Positions 30,531 to 40,178 of a DNA stretch of 64,000 nucleotides are shown piece by piece. The position numbers were made by a program, and so were the translations under genes. Origin of the DNA: Isochrysis galbana (lineage: Eukaryota > Haptophyta > Isochrysidales > Isochrysidaceae). How positions within the stretch are numbered: the first letter of the stretch is position 1; each line of letters opens with the position of its first letter. The notes beneath the pieces are model-generated. The model was given only the letters and a program-made list of their open reading frames with translations. It had not been told where the DNA came from and did not search any database. The stretch lies in NCBI GenBank assembly GCA_018136815.1, contig CM030939.1, forward strand, positions 4,023,419-4,087,418, given 5' to 3'.

Positions 30531-31585
30531 TGGGAGGGAGGGGATGTGAGAGACGGATGCGCCCCGCGCGCGGGGGGGCGGGCCCGAGCGGCCGTAGGGG
30601 CAGCGGCGAGGGGGGCAAGCGGGCCAGCGTCGCCTCGCCCAACACCTGGCATCCCTTTGCCTCGTACTCCCCCCCCCCCCCCCCCCGCGCGCTCGCTCGC
30701 GCCCCCCCGCTCCCGCCCCCCCGCTCCCGCCCCCCGCCCAATTATGTAGGAGCCACCCGCCCCCGCCCACCCAAATATGTAGCAAATATGTCGACATATT
30801 TATTTCGCGAAATCGTACCCAAATATGTTTTACGATATGTTGATATTCCTGCCTACCCCTAATGTCGTCTGAGGGCACCCGCTCGTCCTCGGCTCCCCTG
30901 TCGCGTGCTCCCCCCGCCCCCGGTAGCACGCATCCCATTCCGCTGAGGGGCTCTGTATCTCACATGTTACATACATCAGCCCCCCCACTTCCACACGCCC
31001 CACAGCCACAGCTCCACTCCTCTCTCCACAGGTGGGCTTAAACCCAGCGAGGAACTAGTGAAACTAGCCACCAAGCTGAAGGAATAGCACATAGCACACG
31101 CTGTTGAGAAACCCAAGAAGCAACAAAACAAAGGCGAATAAGCCGGCGAAGCAACGACCAAGGGGATCACTAGGGACACCACGAACCTGACGCATCCAAA
31201 ACAAGCAACGCGAGTCCGGGTGGACACGCACACCAAGGGCAATGACTCAAAAGGCAAAAGGCCCGCCCGGCCCCCACACTCCGAACCAGGCCTTAGGTAG
31301 CGCACCAAGGCCGGACCCTGGAAACCGAAGAAAAAGGAAAGAAGGAGGGCAGGGAAAGAGGTGGGGAAAGGGAAGTTAAGGGCGGTGTCGGTAGTAAAGG
31401 GAGATCCCGTCAATAGTAGGTGTGTAGCCCAGAATCTTCAGATGTTTTTTTTTAGAGAAGAGTGGAGTGTAGAGTAGAGAGAGTAGACGAGAGGAGCTCT
31501 ACAGTAGCAAGTAGGAAGTTCGTGAGTGTACGGCCAAGGCGGTCGCGGACGGAGGAGCGCACGCGGGCGCGCGGGTCGCGGGCGG

Positions 31586-33504
31586 ATGGGCTTCCTCCGC
31601 CCTCTGCTGTTCGCCGCCTCTCTCGGCTTTCTTGGCAGCGGCACATGGGGTTTATACGTAGGGGACGCGCATGTGCTCACCCTCCGCGACTTCACCCCGC
31701 TTAGCGCTCAGCCCGACACCCTCTTTGCCATCGAGTTTTACGCAGGCTGGTGCGGACACTGCCAGGCGTTTGCGCCCACTTGGTCCGCCACGGCCGCTGC
31801 AGGGTGCGCGGCGGCTCCGCAGCTAGTTGTAGGTGCGGTCGACTGCGCCGCTGACTTTCTCCTCTGCCGCTCGATGGGTATCGATGGCTACCCCACCGTC
31901 CGTGTGTACGGGCGTGGGCTCACGCCGACCGGAGTGACGCTCTCCCAGTGTGCCCATGGCTGCCCCAGCGCGATCCAGATGCTCGACGCGATACTGTGGA
32001 CGGCGCGCACTGCCTTTGATCAGGCGTGTGCAGCAAAGCCGATGCTCAAACGCCCTCCGTTGCTCTCTGATCATCCGCCCGTCACTCCGCTCACCGGCGC
32101 GCGCCTCACCGAGGCTTCTGCTGATCAATGTGCTGCCACAGCGTCAACCTTGCAGCAGCAAATTCAACTTGCGAAGGACTTCGAGCCGCCGGCCGAAATG
32201 CGGCAGCGGCCCGTGCCGATGGGCGACGTCACCTCGGCCGTCGTGTACGGCGTCCAGCGTGAACTCGTCAAATCAGACCTCGGGGCGCCAGGGTCGGAGC
32301 GGCGGGCGGCTCTCGACCACTGGTTGGCAACGCTTGAGGCTCTGCTGCCAGGCCGAGGCAATCGCGAGAGCATGCGCGAGCTGCGCCGGGCTGCGGCTGC
32401 TCAGGAGAGTTTGTCGCCGTTAACATGGGAAAATGTGATGACGTCGGTGTCTGAGCCCCTGCTACCCGACGGCGGGGTGCCAGGCGGGATTGGATGGGGG
32501 GCTTGTCGTGGCGCCACCGCAAGCGCGCGCGGGTATCCTTGCGGTCTCTGGCTGCTCTTCCACACGCTGCTCGCGCAGGCGCGCACCGACGGTGAAGCCG
32601 GTGCTGCGCTGCGTGCGATTCGCGGATACGTCACCTTCTTTTTTGGCTGCACTGGCTGCACGCAGCACTTTTTGGCCATGGCTCGTGCGCAGGAGGACCC
32701 GCTCGACGCGGCGACACTCACCATGGTAGATGCCAGGTTATGGCTTTGGCGTGCACACAATACGGTCAATCGAAGGCTGAATGGCTCGCTGCCCCAAGCG
32801 GTGAGCTGCTGCACTCGGATAAGGGGCATTGGTCAGGCGAAAGGCGGTGGGGTGAGCTATGCTCCTGGCGGCGCCGTACGCCCCTTGCGCGCCAAGTGGC
32901 CTCAAACGGTTTCGCCGTTCATGTCTGTCCTTGGTTCTCCGCCCTCTCGCAGGTACTTCGCCTCGGTCTCCCAAAGCTGCAATGGCCCATTCAGTTAGAT
33001 TGTCCGCGCTGCCATATACCCCCCTACGCCTGGAACGCCTCGGCCGTTGCTTCCTACTTGCACGGCACCTACTGCCACCCAGAGGCTAGTGTGCGCAGCT
33101 GCAACGACCCAACCGGCGGCGCTTCCACGACAGCACTTGCGGCGGCGGTAGCTGGTCGACTCGCTTTCGGAGGGGATCTCACATCGTACCTGCAGCTGGA
33201 GGCAGGGGAGGTGGCCGCGGTGAGCTCGGCATTCGAGGGCGCGCTTGGCGGCAACGACTTTGTGTACATACTGCTAGGCGCCGGCTGCGCATGCTTGGTC
33301 GTGCGCTGGCTCACAAAGGGATCGGGGCGGCGGCAAAAGACTGCGAGCTCATGGGTGCGAGTGAATGTAACATCATCGCCCACGGACCATACTCGACATG
33401 GATACAGTTGGGCACATGGTGCCGTTCCACGCCACTCTGGCGACGTGGAAAACGAGGTCTGTTGCCTTTTGAAACATGAGAGGGGCGCGTTGGAATTGCA
33501 GTAG
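31586..33504 (+). CDS. Quiescin-type sulfhydryl oxidase (QSOX)
   Basis: Two exons (31586-32800, 32953-33504) give 588 residues; the 152-base intron is GTGAGC...CTCGCAG, phase 0. Order: signal peptide (MGFLRPLLFAASLGF), thioredoxin domain with EFYAGWCGHCQAFAPTW, helical linker, then an Erv/ALR-type FAD domain with GLWLLFHTLLAQA, FFGCTGCTQHFLAMA (redox CxxC) and WLWRAHNTVNRRL. The exon join leads into LPKLQWPIQLDCPRC, the conserved CxxC end of the Erv domain. A membrane segment (DFVYILLGAGCACLVVRWL) follows near residue 535. The enzyme makes disulfides in secreted proteins and passes electrons to oxygen. The ATG before the signal peptide was chosen over one at 31526. The basic and His-rich cytosolic tail is unusual and may reflect an unrecognised further intron. 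Confidence 0.9.
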
Positions 33505-34664
33505 ATGGCGAAGCCGCCTTAGACACTAAGAACTTACCCATGCACATTGTTCGGATTCTGGGGTACTTGCGCAACGCCTTCTTTGCGCACCAAGCCATGC
33601 GTGGTGCCCTCCGCCTTCCTTCGTGTGGGCGGGGTCTGGAAGCCGCGTGGCATCGAGATTTCTCTTGTGACGAGTCTTGCACACAGTGAGGATCATCACG
33701 TCGAGCTTGAAACCAAGCTCTCTCCTTCTTCGGCCTACCATGATCAATGAGCTCTAGTCCTGATGCGTCATTTGCCCCTACTCTAGCGTTCACGAGGCGT
33801 GCCCCGGCAATCGCCGCGCTTACACCGCGAACAAGACCATCTGCCCATGGGGTGTGATCTATAGGCTGCGCGAGCGAACTAGTGCGGTCGAGTAGTGGAA
33901 CAAATCTCTATTGTGAAGAGCTGCACTATCACTTCTTGGCAGCCCGGCCACTCAATCTTTTGACTGTAGACTGCAGTACGTGTTTTCCACCTCCCCCCGA
34001 CTAATCTTTAAAAAATTCTTGATTCTTGAAGACCGCTATGCTACTAGTGACTCGCATTCGCACACGATCGCGTCACCATCGCCTATACCAATACCACTAC
34101 TCTCCCTTCCGCTCCCCCCCTCGTTCCTTTTTCTTCGGTTTTGGGGGGTCGGCCCATGTACACTACTTTGTTTGGGCCTCGCGTTGGGGGGAGGGGAGGG
34201 GCAGGGGCTGGCCTCATGAGTTTGTCTTTGGTGAAAAAAAAACTTCTGAAGATTCAGGGCTACACACCTACTAGTTACGGGACTCCCCTTCGCTAACTAC
34301 ACCGCCCTTATCTTCCCTCCCTCCACCTCTTCCCCTGCCCCCCTTCTTTCCTTTTTCTTCGGTTTCCGGGGTCCGGCCTCGGTGCGCTACCTGAGGCCTG
34401 GTTCAGAGTGTGGGGTCCGGGCAGGCCTGTTGGATTTAGGCGGCTTGCCTTCATTTGGTCTCCTTTCCCTCAGGGTTTCTTCCCCTCCCGTGGGGACTCT
34501 GGCCGAGCAACATCAAATACAAAAAAGCTCGGTCCTAGGACACCGGGCCTAGCTCACCATGAGGGCGCTCCTGTGAGCAAGGGGATGCATGGTTACTAGT
34601 GCGTGCCCCCGCCCTCGATGAAAATTCCAGCGGCCTCCTCGTCACGCATGACGTGGACCTCTCC
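33505..34664. other. Intergenic repeats left of the virus-like block
   Basis: No gene is recognised. Contains two copies of repeat R3 (partial at 34085-34185, fuller at 34243-34406) and, at 34437-34500, a match to the sequence that follows the SpoU fragment at 23700-23757. This is ordinary host repeat texture; the compact genes begin directly afterwards. Confidence 0.5.
34243..34406 (+). repeat. Dispersed repeat R3, copy 2
   Basis: CTTCTGAAGATTCAGGGCTA, CACCTACTAGT, TTTTTCTTCGGTTTCCGGGG and GAGGCCTGGTTCAG in the same order as at 28311. A shorter related stretch (TTCCTTTTTCTTCGGTTTTG) lies at about 34125. Confidence 0.65.
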
Positions 34665-35300
34665 TCACACTTGTCTTGAAAGGATCGTCTTCAATGAGTG
34701 CATCGGATGTATACCGCACTCCTCGTGTGTCAGCTTGAACTTCTTTTCGATGTCGTAAAAGCTGTGGTACGGGTCAATGTACCCCTGCTTCTTTTCGAGC
34801 ATGAGGTAATGCCTACCGGTCTTATCGATGGCGTAGGGATACGGAAAGTCATTCGCTCCTACAGGCGATACGAATGCGACGATCTCGTCGACGGCCTCAA
34901 ATTCGAACACTTCGATGCCCACGAAGACGTACTTGAGGTCGCCGATGTAGAAGAGCAAAGAGTTCCCTGCTTCATTGAGCTTGTTCACTCTGTCGTACCC
35001 TCCTGACAATACAGTCAATGGGCAGAGGTGGCTGATGCCAACAAACACGTCCTCGCACACGAACGCGTGATGCGAGGCTTCGCCGTGTACATCGACCAAG
35101 TGCCTACCGTCATCGCGCTGTGCAACGGACGCGACAAAGCCCACGCCGCCATTGTCACGGGTCGCGTACTTTTGGACACCGGGTTCAGGGGCGAGAATCC
35201 TTCGCCAGTGCTCTTCGAACTCGTGTATACCTGGGTCTCCCGTCTCAGGTGTGGGAGAGCCATGGTAAAGGAGCGACAAGGCAAGGTCTCTATGTGTCAT
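34665..35300 (-). CDS. Giant-virus-type uncharacterised protein
   Basis: 211 residues, no intron. The central part has beta-rich segments with the phrases GNSLLFYIGDLKYVFVGIEV and FVSPVGANDFPYPYAIDK. From memory, similar 'GNSILL...Y.FIG...F' and 'SPVGNNDVPYPYAID' motifs are frequent in uncharacterised proteins of mimivirus-like and other large DNA viruses; I could not check this. No catalytic motif is visible. It is the last of three minus-strand genes separated by only about 60 bases. Eleven bases before its ATG a potential hairpin (GAGCACG/CGTGCTC) fills the spacer. Function unknown. Confidence 0.65.
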   Translation of the reverse strand: MTHRDLALSLLYHGSPTPETGDPGIHEFEEHWRRILAPEPGVQKYATRDNGGVGFVASVAQRDDGRHLVDVHGEASHHAFVCEDVFVGISHLCPLTVLSGGYDRVNKLNEAGNSLLFYIGDLKYVFVGIEVFEFEAVDEIVAFVSPVGANDFPYPYAIDKTGRHYLMLEKKQGYIDPYHSFYDIEKKFKLTHEECGIHPMHSLKTILSRQV

Positions 35301-35362
35301 TTATGAGCACGAAACGAAAAAAGCTTCCGTGAGCGCCTTTCACTTTGTTCCGTGCTCGCCAA

Positions 35363-35749
35363 TCAGTCATCAGATCTGCAGGTACCACTACGACACGTGT
35401 ATTCACCACAGCACTCCGAGTTACTTTGGCACACCGACCCTGGCTCGCGGCATGGCGTCTCACACACTCCCTCGTCATTGCACTCAAGTCCTTCACAGCA
35501 CTCGTCGCCATAACTGCACCCCCCCCTTTTCTCGACACACGGTGTGACGGTACGGCACTTTTGGTCGGAGCACACGAGATCGTGACAACAGTCTCCATCG
35601 TTTGCACACTCTCCATCCACATCCTTGCATCTGTCTGGCTGCTTCTTCGTGAGTACCAACGCGACGACGGTGGCGGCGACCACGGTGGCGACGACCACCG
35701 CGAGGGCAATCAAAAGTCGTTTCGACGGCATATTTACCCATATGCCCAT
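35363..35749 (-). CDS. Membrane-anchored triple cystine-knot protein
   Basis: 128 residues (122 if the ATG at 35731 is used; the earlier one follows a run of eight A). After a short basic start comes one long membrane segment (LLIALAVVVATVVAATVVAL). Three repeats with the spacing C-x6-C-x5-CC-x4-C-x4/5-C follow, 18 cysteines in all, separated by short linkers. This spacing is that of knottin or Dickkopf-like disulfide modules, which are secreted or surface-exposed. The topology suggests a signal-anchored surface protein with the knots outside. It lies between two genes of the same strand with gaps of about 62 and 47 bases. No homologue can be named. The module alone does not indicate toxicity. 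Confidence 0.75.
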   Translation of the reverse strand: MGIWVNMPSKRLLIALAVVVATVVAATVVALVLTKKQPDRCKDVDGECANDGDCCHDLVCSDQKCRTVTPCVEKRGGCSYGDECCEGLECNDEGVCETPCREPGSVCQSNSECCGEYTCRSGTCRSDD

Positions 35750-35796
35750 TTTTTTTAGTCCAACGTTCGGTTCGAAACAAACGCGATGCGCTTGCC

Positions 35797-36252
35797 TCAT
35801 GGGGGGGAGGGGGAGTCTCCTGAGTTTGCATTCGCTGTGGATAATCGCTTGGTCACGGTCCTGATGACAAAGACGACCACCGCCACGAGCGCGGCGACGA
35901 CCCCAAGCGTGACCAACAAAGCGGTCAGCATTACTTTGTCGAAGATGAAGCGGAGGGCCAGCTGTGTTGGTGTTTCCACCGAGTCCGCACTGCACTCGAC
36001 GTGGAGCGAGCGCACCGGGTGCGTCCACCCGATCGCCTTCAGGTCGACTTCTTCACGGCGCTTGTCTTGTGCTTGCGGGTCGTCTACCGACGGGCCGTGT
36101 ATGGTCGAGCTCACGCCTTTGGAGTGGGGCTCGGAAAAGATAGTCATTTTGCACCCCATCCTCGCAGATGCCTGCTTGGGGTCCTGGAGGTTCACCTCGT
36201 ACTTTCCCGTTCCAAAGCCATTCCTATCGACGCGCCCGGGGGCGTTCCCCAT
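35797..36252 (-). CDS. Myristoylation-type membrane protein
   Basis: 151 residues, starting MGNAPGR, a good N-myristoylation signal context (Gly2). The body of about 100 residues has scattered charged stretches and three cysteines. Near the C-terminus is one strong membrane segment (VMLTALLVTLGVVAALVAVVVFVI), followed by a short basic and serine-rich tail. A fatty-acylated N-terminus plus a C-terminal membrane anchor recalls virion membrane proteins of large DNA viruses, but no family-specific motif is seen. It is first in the three-gene minus-strand cluster. Confidence 0.65.
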   Translation of the reverse strand: MGNAPGRVDRNGFGTGKYEVNLQDPKQASARMGCKMTIFSEPHSKGVSSTIHGPSVDDPQAQDKRREEVDLKAIGWTHPVRSLHVECSADSVETPTQLALRFIFDKVMLTALLVTLGVVAALVAVVVFVIRTVTKRLSTANANSGDSPSPP

Positions 36253-36302
36253 TGTTACAATTTAGGCTCGCACGCACACGGGAGCGCCTTTTGTTTTTGG
36301 GC

Positions 36303-36826
36303 TGCTTTATTTTTTTTGGGGGGGGGGGCGCTTGATTTTTTGACGCGGGTGGCTGCTTGGCCGCCGCCGCCTCCCTCTCTCCTGGCGCGGCGCACCGCCA
36401 GCTAGGGACCTGTAACGAAACACCTGACTCGGCAATCTGTCAGATTTTCAGCCACCTCTCCAGGAGGGTAAAGTATCGGAAGGAATGGAGGAGGGAGTCT
36501 ATCTGCGTTGGGATTCGGATGAGTAGAAAATCATCAAGCCCTGGGCCATCAGGGGTGCGAAGCCGCCATATCGGGGAGGTCTCTAAAAAAATGTGACCGT
36601 GAATACAACACACAAATGGAGGGCTTGGTTGCACATCTCTCGATACAAATCGAGAATCATAAGGTGATTATAAGAGCTAGCGAAGAGGGTATAGAAGCAT
36701 GCGATCGCGCGATTTATCTATTAAAGAATGTGAGATTGACTTCTAATATATTTCAAAGGAACTGTTCTGAGGGTGCTTCATTTTTTTTTGGTGGGGGGTC
36801 GCTTGTTTTTTGACGCGGGGTGGAAA
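36303..36826. repeat. AT-rich segment between two similar boxes
   Basis: TTTTTTGACGCGGG preceded by GCTTG and a T-run plus G-run occurs at 36310-36352 and again at 36781-36822. Between them the DNA is clearly lower in GC. A 65-codon frame (36616-36813, +, beginning MEGLVAHLSIQIENHK) is the best open frame, but it runs into the second box, so I do not call it a gene. The paired boxes may be duplicated regulatory DNA. Confidence 0.5.
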
Positions 36827-36980
36827 GCGCGCGCAAAAAGCGCGCGCGTTTAGCTCGGGCTCTCTCTCTCCTGCCGCCGGTTCTCTCCTGCCCTGTCGCC
36901 GGCTCTCTCCTGCCCTGCCGCCGGCTCTCTCCTGTCCTGCCGCCGGCTCTCTCTCCTGCCGCCGGCTCTCTCCCCCTTCC
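36825..36980. repeat. GCGCGCGC palindrome and 22-base tandem array
   Basis: AAAGCGCGCGC, five A, then GCGCGCGCGTTT forms a near-perfect inverted repeat at about 36824-36851. It is followed by at least four units of a 22-base sequence (core GCCGGCTCTCTCCTGCC). Both lie in the leader of the acetyltransferase gene. The GCGCGCGC plus five-T/A motif recurs in the array at 43519-43875. Confidence 0.6.
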
Positions 36981-37087
36981 CTTCCCCCTTGCCCTCCCCC
37001 TTCCCCTTCGCCTGGACTCGCGGTCGAGCGCGGCGGCTCGGAGGCACACCCCAGGGGACCCCAGACGGACCGTCCAGGAGAGGAGAG

Positions 37088-37672
37088 ATGCAGACGGGGG
37101 AGGGAGACCTGTGCGGTGAGTGGCCGGTGGATGCGCTGGGCGGGTGGTGTGTGGAGGAGGAGCTGCGCCTGCCCGAGTGGCAGGCCGCGCGCGAGAGTTT
37201 GTCGCATCTGACGCACCGGCATCGGTACCTCGAGTTGCGTTGCGGCGCAGTGGAGGTGGAGCTCCGTTGGTCCATCGTTCCGCGGCGGGGGCTGGAGGGT
37301 CCGCTGGACATCGACATTGTGCAGATGGTCGTGGACGCTGGCCACCGGCGGCGTGGGCTCGGCACTCGTTTCTGCATCAGCCTGGCCTTTCTCGTCGCCG
37401 ATGTGTTCGGGAGGGGTGTGTACTTGGAGCAGTGCATCACGCCGTCCAGCCATGCGCTCGCGCTCCGTCTGCTGAGGATGGGTTGGTTTTCGCACCCGAT
37501 CAAGTCGGAGCCTTCGGTGCTCGCTCACTTCCCGCCCGGGCGGCGTGCGCCTTCGTCGCCGCTCGCCTTCACGCCGCCGCCGCGCGCGCACTTCGAGCAG
37601 TGCGATGTGTGTGACGGCCCGGTGCGCCCTCCGGCGGCGTGTCGGTGGTGCGCGGCGCGAGAGCGTGGCTAG
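37088..37672 (+). CDS. GNAT-like acetyltransferase with zinc knuckle
   Basis: 194 residues, no intron. Residues about 75-110 hold IDIVQMVVDAGHRRRGLGTR, matching motif A of GNAT N-acetyltransferases (Q/R-x-x-G-x-G/A, here RRRGLG) that binds acetyl-CoA. A helix rich in hydrophobics and the strand GVYLEQCITPSSHALALRLL (motif B-like) follow. The last 25 residues contain CDVC...CRWC (C-x2-C-x8-C-x2-C), a probable zinc knuckle. The target is unknown. An upstream in-frame ATG at 36989 lies in repeat sequence and was not used. Confidence 0.72.
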   Translation: MQTGEGDLCGEWPVDALGGWCVEEELRLPEWQAARESLSHLTHRHRYLELRCGAVEVELRWSIVPRRGLEGPLDIDIVQMVVDAGHRRRGLGTRFCISLAFLVADVFGRGVYLEQCITPSSHALALRLLRMGWFSHPIKSEPSVLAHFPPGRRAPSSPLAFTPPPRAHFEQCDVCDGPVRPPAACRWCAARERG

Positions 37673-38786
37673 GTTGAGGTGTGTGTGTGTGTGTACGGGG
37701 TGTGACCCGGGCGGGCGGTAGAGTGAGGGCGACTGGGTGTAGCGCCAGCGCCGCGCGGTATGAGTGCGATGAGGGCGGCGTCGACGGCGGCGGGTCGGTT
37801 AGGTGTGGCGCGGCGCATGGAGAGCGCTCCGAGGAGGGACGAGCGAGAGCTGTGTGAGATCCATCGCGGGTATAAAGTAACGTTATGTGCGAAAACGCTA
37901 AGCGGACCCAAAACACCATTTCACTACAGACGCCTGAGCATAGACACTTTGGCGGGTTTTGCTTGCTGCGTCAGACGGGCCCTTGCTGCGTCAGACAGGC
38001 CTTTGTTGCATCCGACGCCCTTGCTTTTTCCCTCCCAGACTAGCCTGACCACCCGTGTTGGATCGCATCTCCGATGAACAAGTACCGCCTCATCGTCTCT
38101 AGTTCACGCGCTTGCCGTTCCTCGAGCTCTCTCTTTGCCTGCTCGTGCGCCCTTGCCCTTTCCATTGACGGGCTGCTTGCTGTGGGCTGCTTGCTGTGGG
38201 CTGCTTGCTGTGGGCTGCTTGCTGTGGGCTGCTTGCTGTGGGCTGCTTGCTGTGGGCTGCTTGCTGTGGGCTGCTTGCTGTGGCCTCTCGGAGACAGTTC
38301 CGCGCGTTGGGAGACAGTCCCCCCTGCGCGCGCAGGAGACAGTTCCGCGCGTTAAGAGACAGGGCAGGGAAGCGTCAGGAGACAGTTCGCTCAGCTCCCT
38401 CAGCGCCGCCCACCACCGCCCTCCACCGCCCTCCACCGCCCTCAGCGCCGCCCTCAGCGCCCGCCACCCGCCCGCCCTCAGCGCCGCCCACCCGCCCGCC
38501 CTCAGCGCCGCCCACCCCGGCCCGCTCCGACCCCAGGGCTCCGACACTCGACCGACCCTCCAGGCGCCTGTCACTCCGTCTGCTCCGTCTGCTCCGTCTG
38601 CTCTTTCTGTTCTCCGTCTGGCTCCATCTGCTTCCTCCACTTCCTCCCTCCGCGCTCTCTCCCTTTTGCCTCTTTCTCTTTCTCCCTTGCCTGCCCGCCC
38701 TTCGCCCCTCAGACCGCTCCGATCCCCAGTAGCCATCTACCCGTCCATCACAGTTTCCATCCACCCGTTCTTGACCTCTCGCCGCT
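37673..38786. repeat. Tandem-repeat region with orphan promoter-like box
   Basis: At 37902-37932 lies CGGACCCAAAACACC...TCACTACAGACGC, which matches the upstream box at 41366-41396; on the minus strand it is followed by a TTTATACC. From 38168 to 38283 a 14-base unit (GCTGCTTGCTGTGG) is repeated about eight times. At 38288-38390 the phrase GAGACAGTTCCGCGCGTT recurs. At 38398-38520 GCCGCCCACC/GCCCTCAGC units alternate. Long frames are open on both strands because of the repeats; I do not regard them as genes. Confidence 0.6.
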
Positions 38787-39330
38787 ATGTCCAAGCGAGT
38801 CCACCTTGAGGAGCAGAGTATTGTCGCTGATTGGTCGAGCGTGTCGATGGGGCGCAATGAGTCAGTCCTGATTGTCGAGTACAATACCTTCGGGCGTGGT
38901 GTCTTCATCGCATCCGACGAGTCTCTTCCGGCGCCCGCTCGTGCCTACCTTAAGCATACCTCCGGGCGAGTCACGATTGAGCTCGTCGAAGAACGAGTGG
39001 AAGGTCCGCCCGGCTTTGATCCCTTCGTACGCCTCTATTACCTCGAGCATGGCCGAAAGAATGGCGACAAGAATGGCGGCGAGGAAGTCGGAGAGGAAGA
39101 CGGAGAGGAAGACGGAGAGGAAGACGCCTTCGCGAGCTCCACCGGCTTCAACGCGGACGTCACCCTGGACGCGCCCCCCACCTGGCGTGGCGCGCGCCGG
39201 GCGGGCGCTGGCTCAACTTCTCCTACTCGGCGGACCTCGTGGGCCCCAACAACTGGGGGTGGGAGGCGGTGCGCGCCACCTGCGCGGGCGCGCGGCTCTA
39301 CACGTACCCGACCACCTCCTCGAGCTGCGA
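38787..39330 (+). pseudogene. Truncated gene of virus-like block
   Basis: The first 130 codons look genuine: MSKRVHLEEQSIVADWSSVS, then EYNTFGRGVFIASDESLP and RVTIELVEERVEG, then an acidic GEED repeat. Near 39185 the plausible frame shifts to another one reading WLNFSYSADLVGPNNWGWEA and ARLYTYPTTSSSCE. This then runs out near 39340, where it meets the broken end of the kinase gene on the other strand. No domain is recognised. The frame change and the tail-to-tail collision indicate decay rather than a working gene. Confidence 0.5.
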
Positions 39331-39932
39331 GGCCCCTCGGCGACGCCCGCGACGACCTTACGCCGGTTGGCCGGCGCGAGGAGCGACTTGGGCGTGCAGA
39401 AGGGGCCGAGATCCGAGTCGAGTGGCTCGAGCTCGGCGAGGACGGCGCCGGCGGGCGTGAGGAGCACCCGGCGGAGGCGCACGACGTGTTCGTGGCTGCG
39501 CGAGGCGGAGAGGGCGCACAGCTCGCGCATCCAGTCGCTCGCGCCCGAGGGCTCCTCCTGTGTCGACTTGAAGAGCTTGAGGACCACGGGCGCGTCGGCG
39601 CGTCGCGCGCGGAAGACGCGGCCGTAGGTGCCCTCGCCGATGCCGACGGCCTTCGAGTATCCGAGCTCTGTGAGCGCGTCGCGGATGGTGGTCTCCTCGG
39701 TGGCTGGCGTCATGTCCTCCCCTTCGTCCTCACTCTCGCCGCGAGTCGCCCCAAACTGAGGCGAGGCGCGGCGCGCAACACGCGCTCCGCGCACACATAA
39801 ATAGAACAGCCCGAGCCGAAGCGCGCACTTCGCGCACACAGGGTAGAGGAGGGCGCACAGGCCGGTCAAAAGCAGACCGAAGGGAGCCAGCGGGGCGAGG
39901 AACGCCCAGGCCCACCCCACTTCACCGCGCAT
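39213..39932 (-). pseudogene. Truncated protein kinase (N-lobe only)
   Basis: Begins with two hydrophobic stretches (WAWAFLAPLAPFGLLLTGLC and a second after it). Kinase subdomains I-V follow: GIGEGTYGRVF (glycine loop), VVLKLF (ATP-binding lysine) and VVRLRRVL...AVLAELEPLDSDLG. The sequence is kinase-like to about 39345, then becomes low-complexity and stops at 39213. The catalytic loop, DFG and the whole C-lobe are absent, so the product cannot be an active kinase. GEGTYGRV is CDK-like. The break coincides with the broken end of the opposing gene at about 39340, consistent with a deletion joining two genes. The start at 39932 is uncertain; 39713 is an alternative. Confidence 0.65.
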
Positions 39933-40178
39933 TCACTGGAGGGGCCAGGGGGGAGGGCCGGGGGGGGGGGTATCCAATCTGACGCGCCCCGACCGCGCGA
40001 TTTCGCGCGCACACTTCCGAGGGGGGGGTGCGTGCGCGCATATGAGCGTAGGGAAACGCGCACCGCGCGCAAGGAATGGCCCCCTGTAGCAAAAGAAAGC
40101 GCGCATGCGCGGTCTCAGATTAGTTTGCGGAAGGCGCCCATGTACCATCTCCCTTTTCCTCCTCTCCCACCTCATCGG
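39933..40178. promoter_or_regulatory. Divergent spacer with GCGC palindromes
   Basis: Short spacer between the broken kinase (-) and the HTH gene (+). Contains a G-run, a GCGCGATTTCGCGCGC palindrome near 39996 and GCGCGCATGCGCGG near 40100. Similar GCGC palindromes occur elsewhere in the block (36825). Confidence 0.45.

Larger units (their letters stand above)
28149..31585. other. Repeat-rich intergenic region
   Basis: Holds repeat R3 (28311), R2 (28497), a pair of direct repeats (29508 and 29941) enclosing a short open frame, repeat R4 (29992) and a decayed reading frame (30110-30530). A C-tract lies at 30670-30735 and a TATGT/ACATA-rich stretch at 30775-30850. The remainder (28690-29500, 30850-31585) shows nothing I can name. 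Confidence 0.5.

Noticed and set aside
36616-36813. 65-codon frame starting MEGLVAHLSIQ
   Set aside because: It overlaps the second G-run/TTTTTTGACGCGG box and stops in it; protein-like character only in the first 50 codons.
38104-38809. 210- and 224-codon frames on opposite strands
   Set aside because: They are held open by tandem repeats (14-base and GCC-rich units) and change composition with each repeat block.
39333-39800. Continuation of the 38787 gene through the kinase antisense strand
   Set aside because: The frame is antisense to clear kinase subdomains and has GC-shadow composition.
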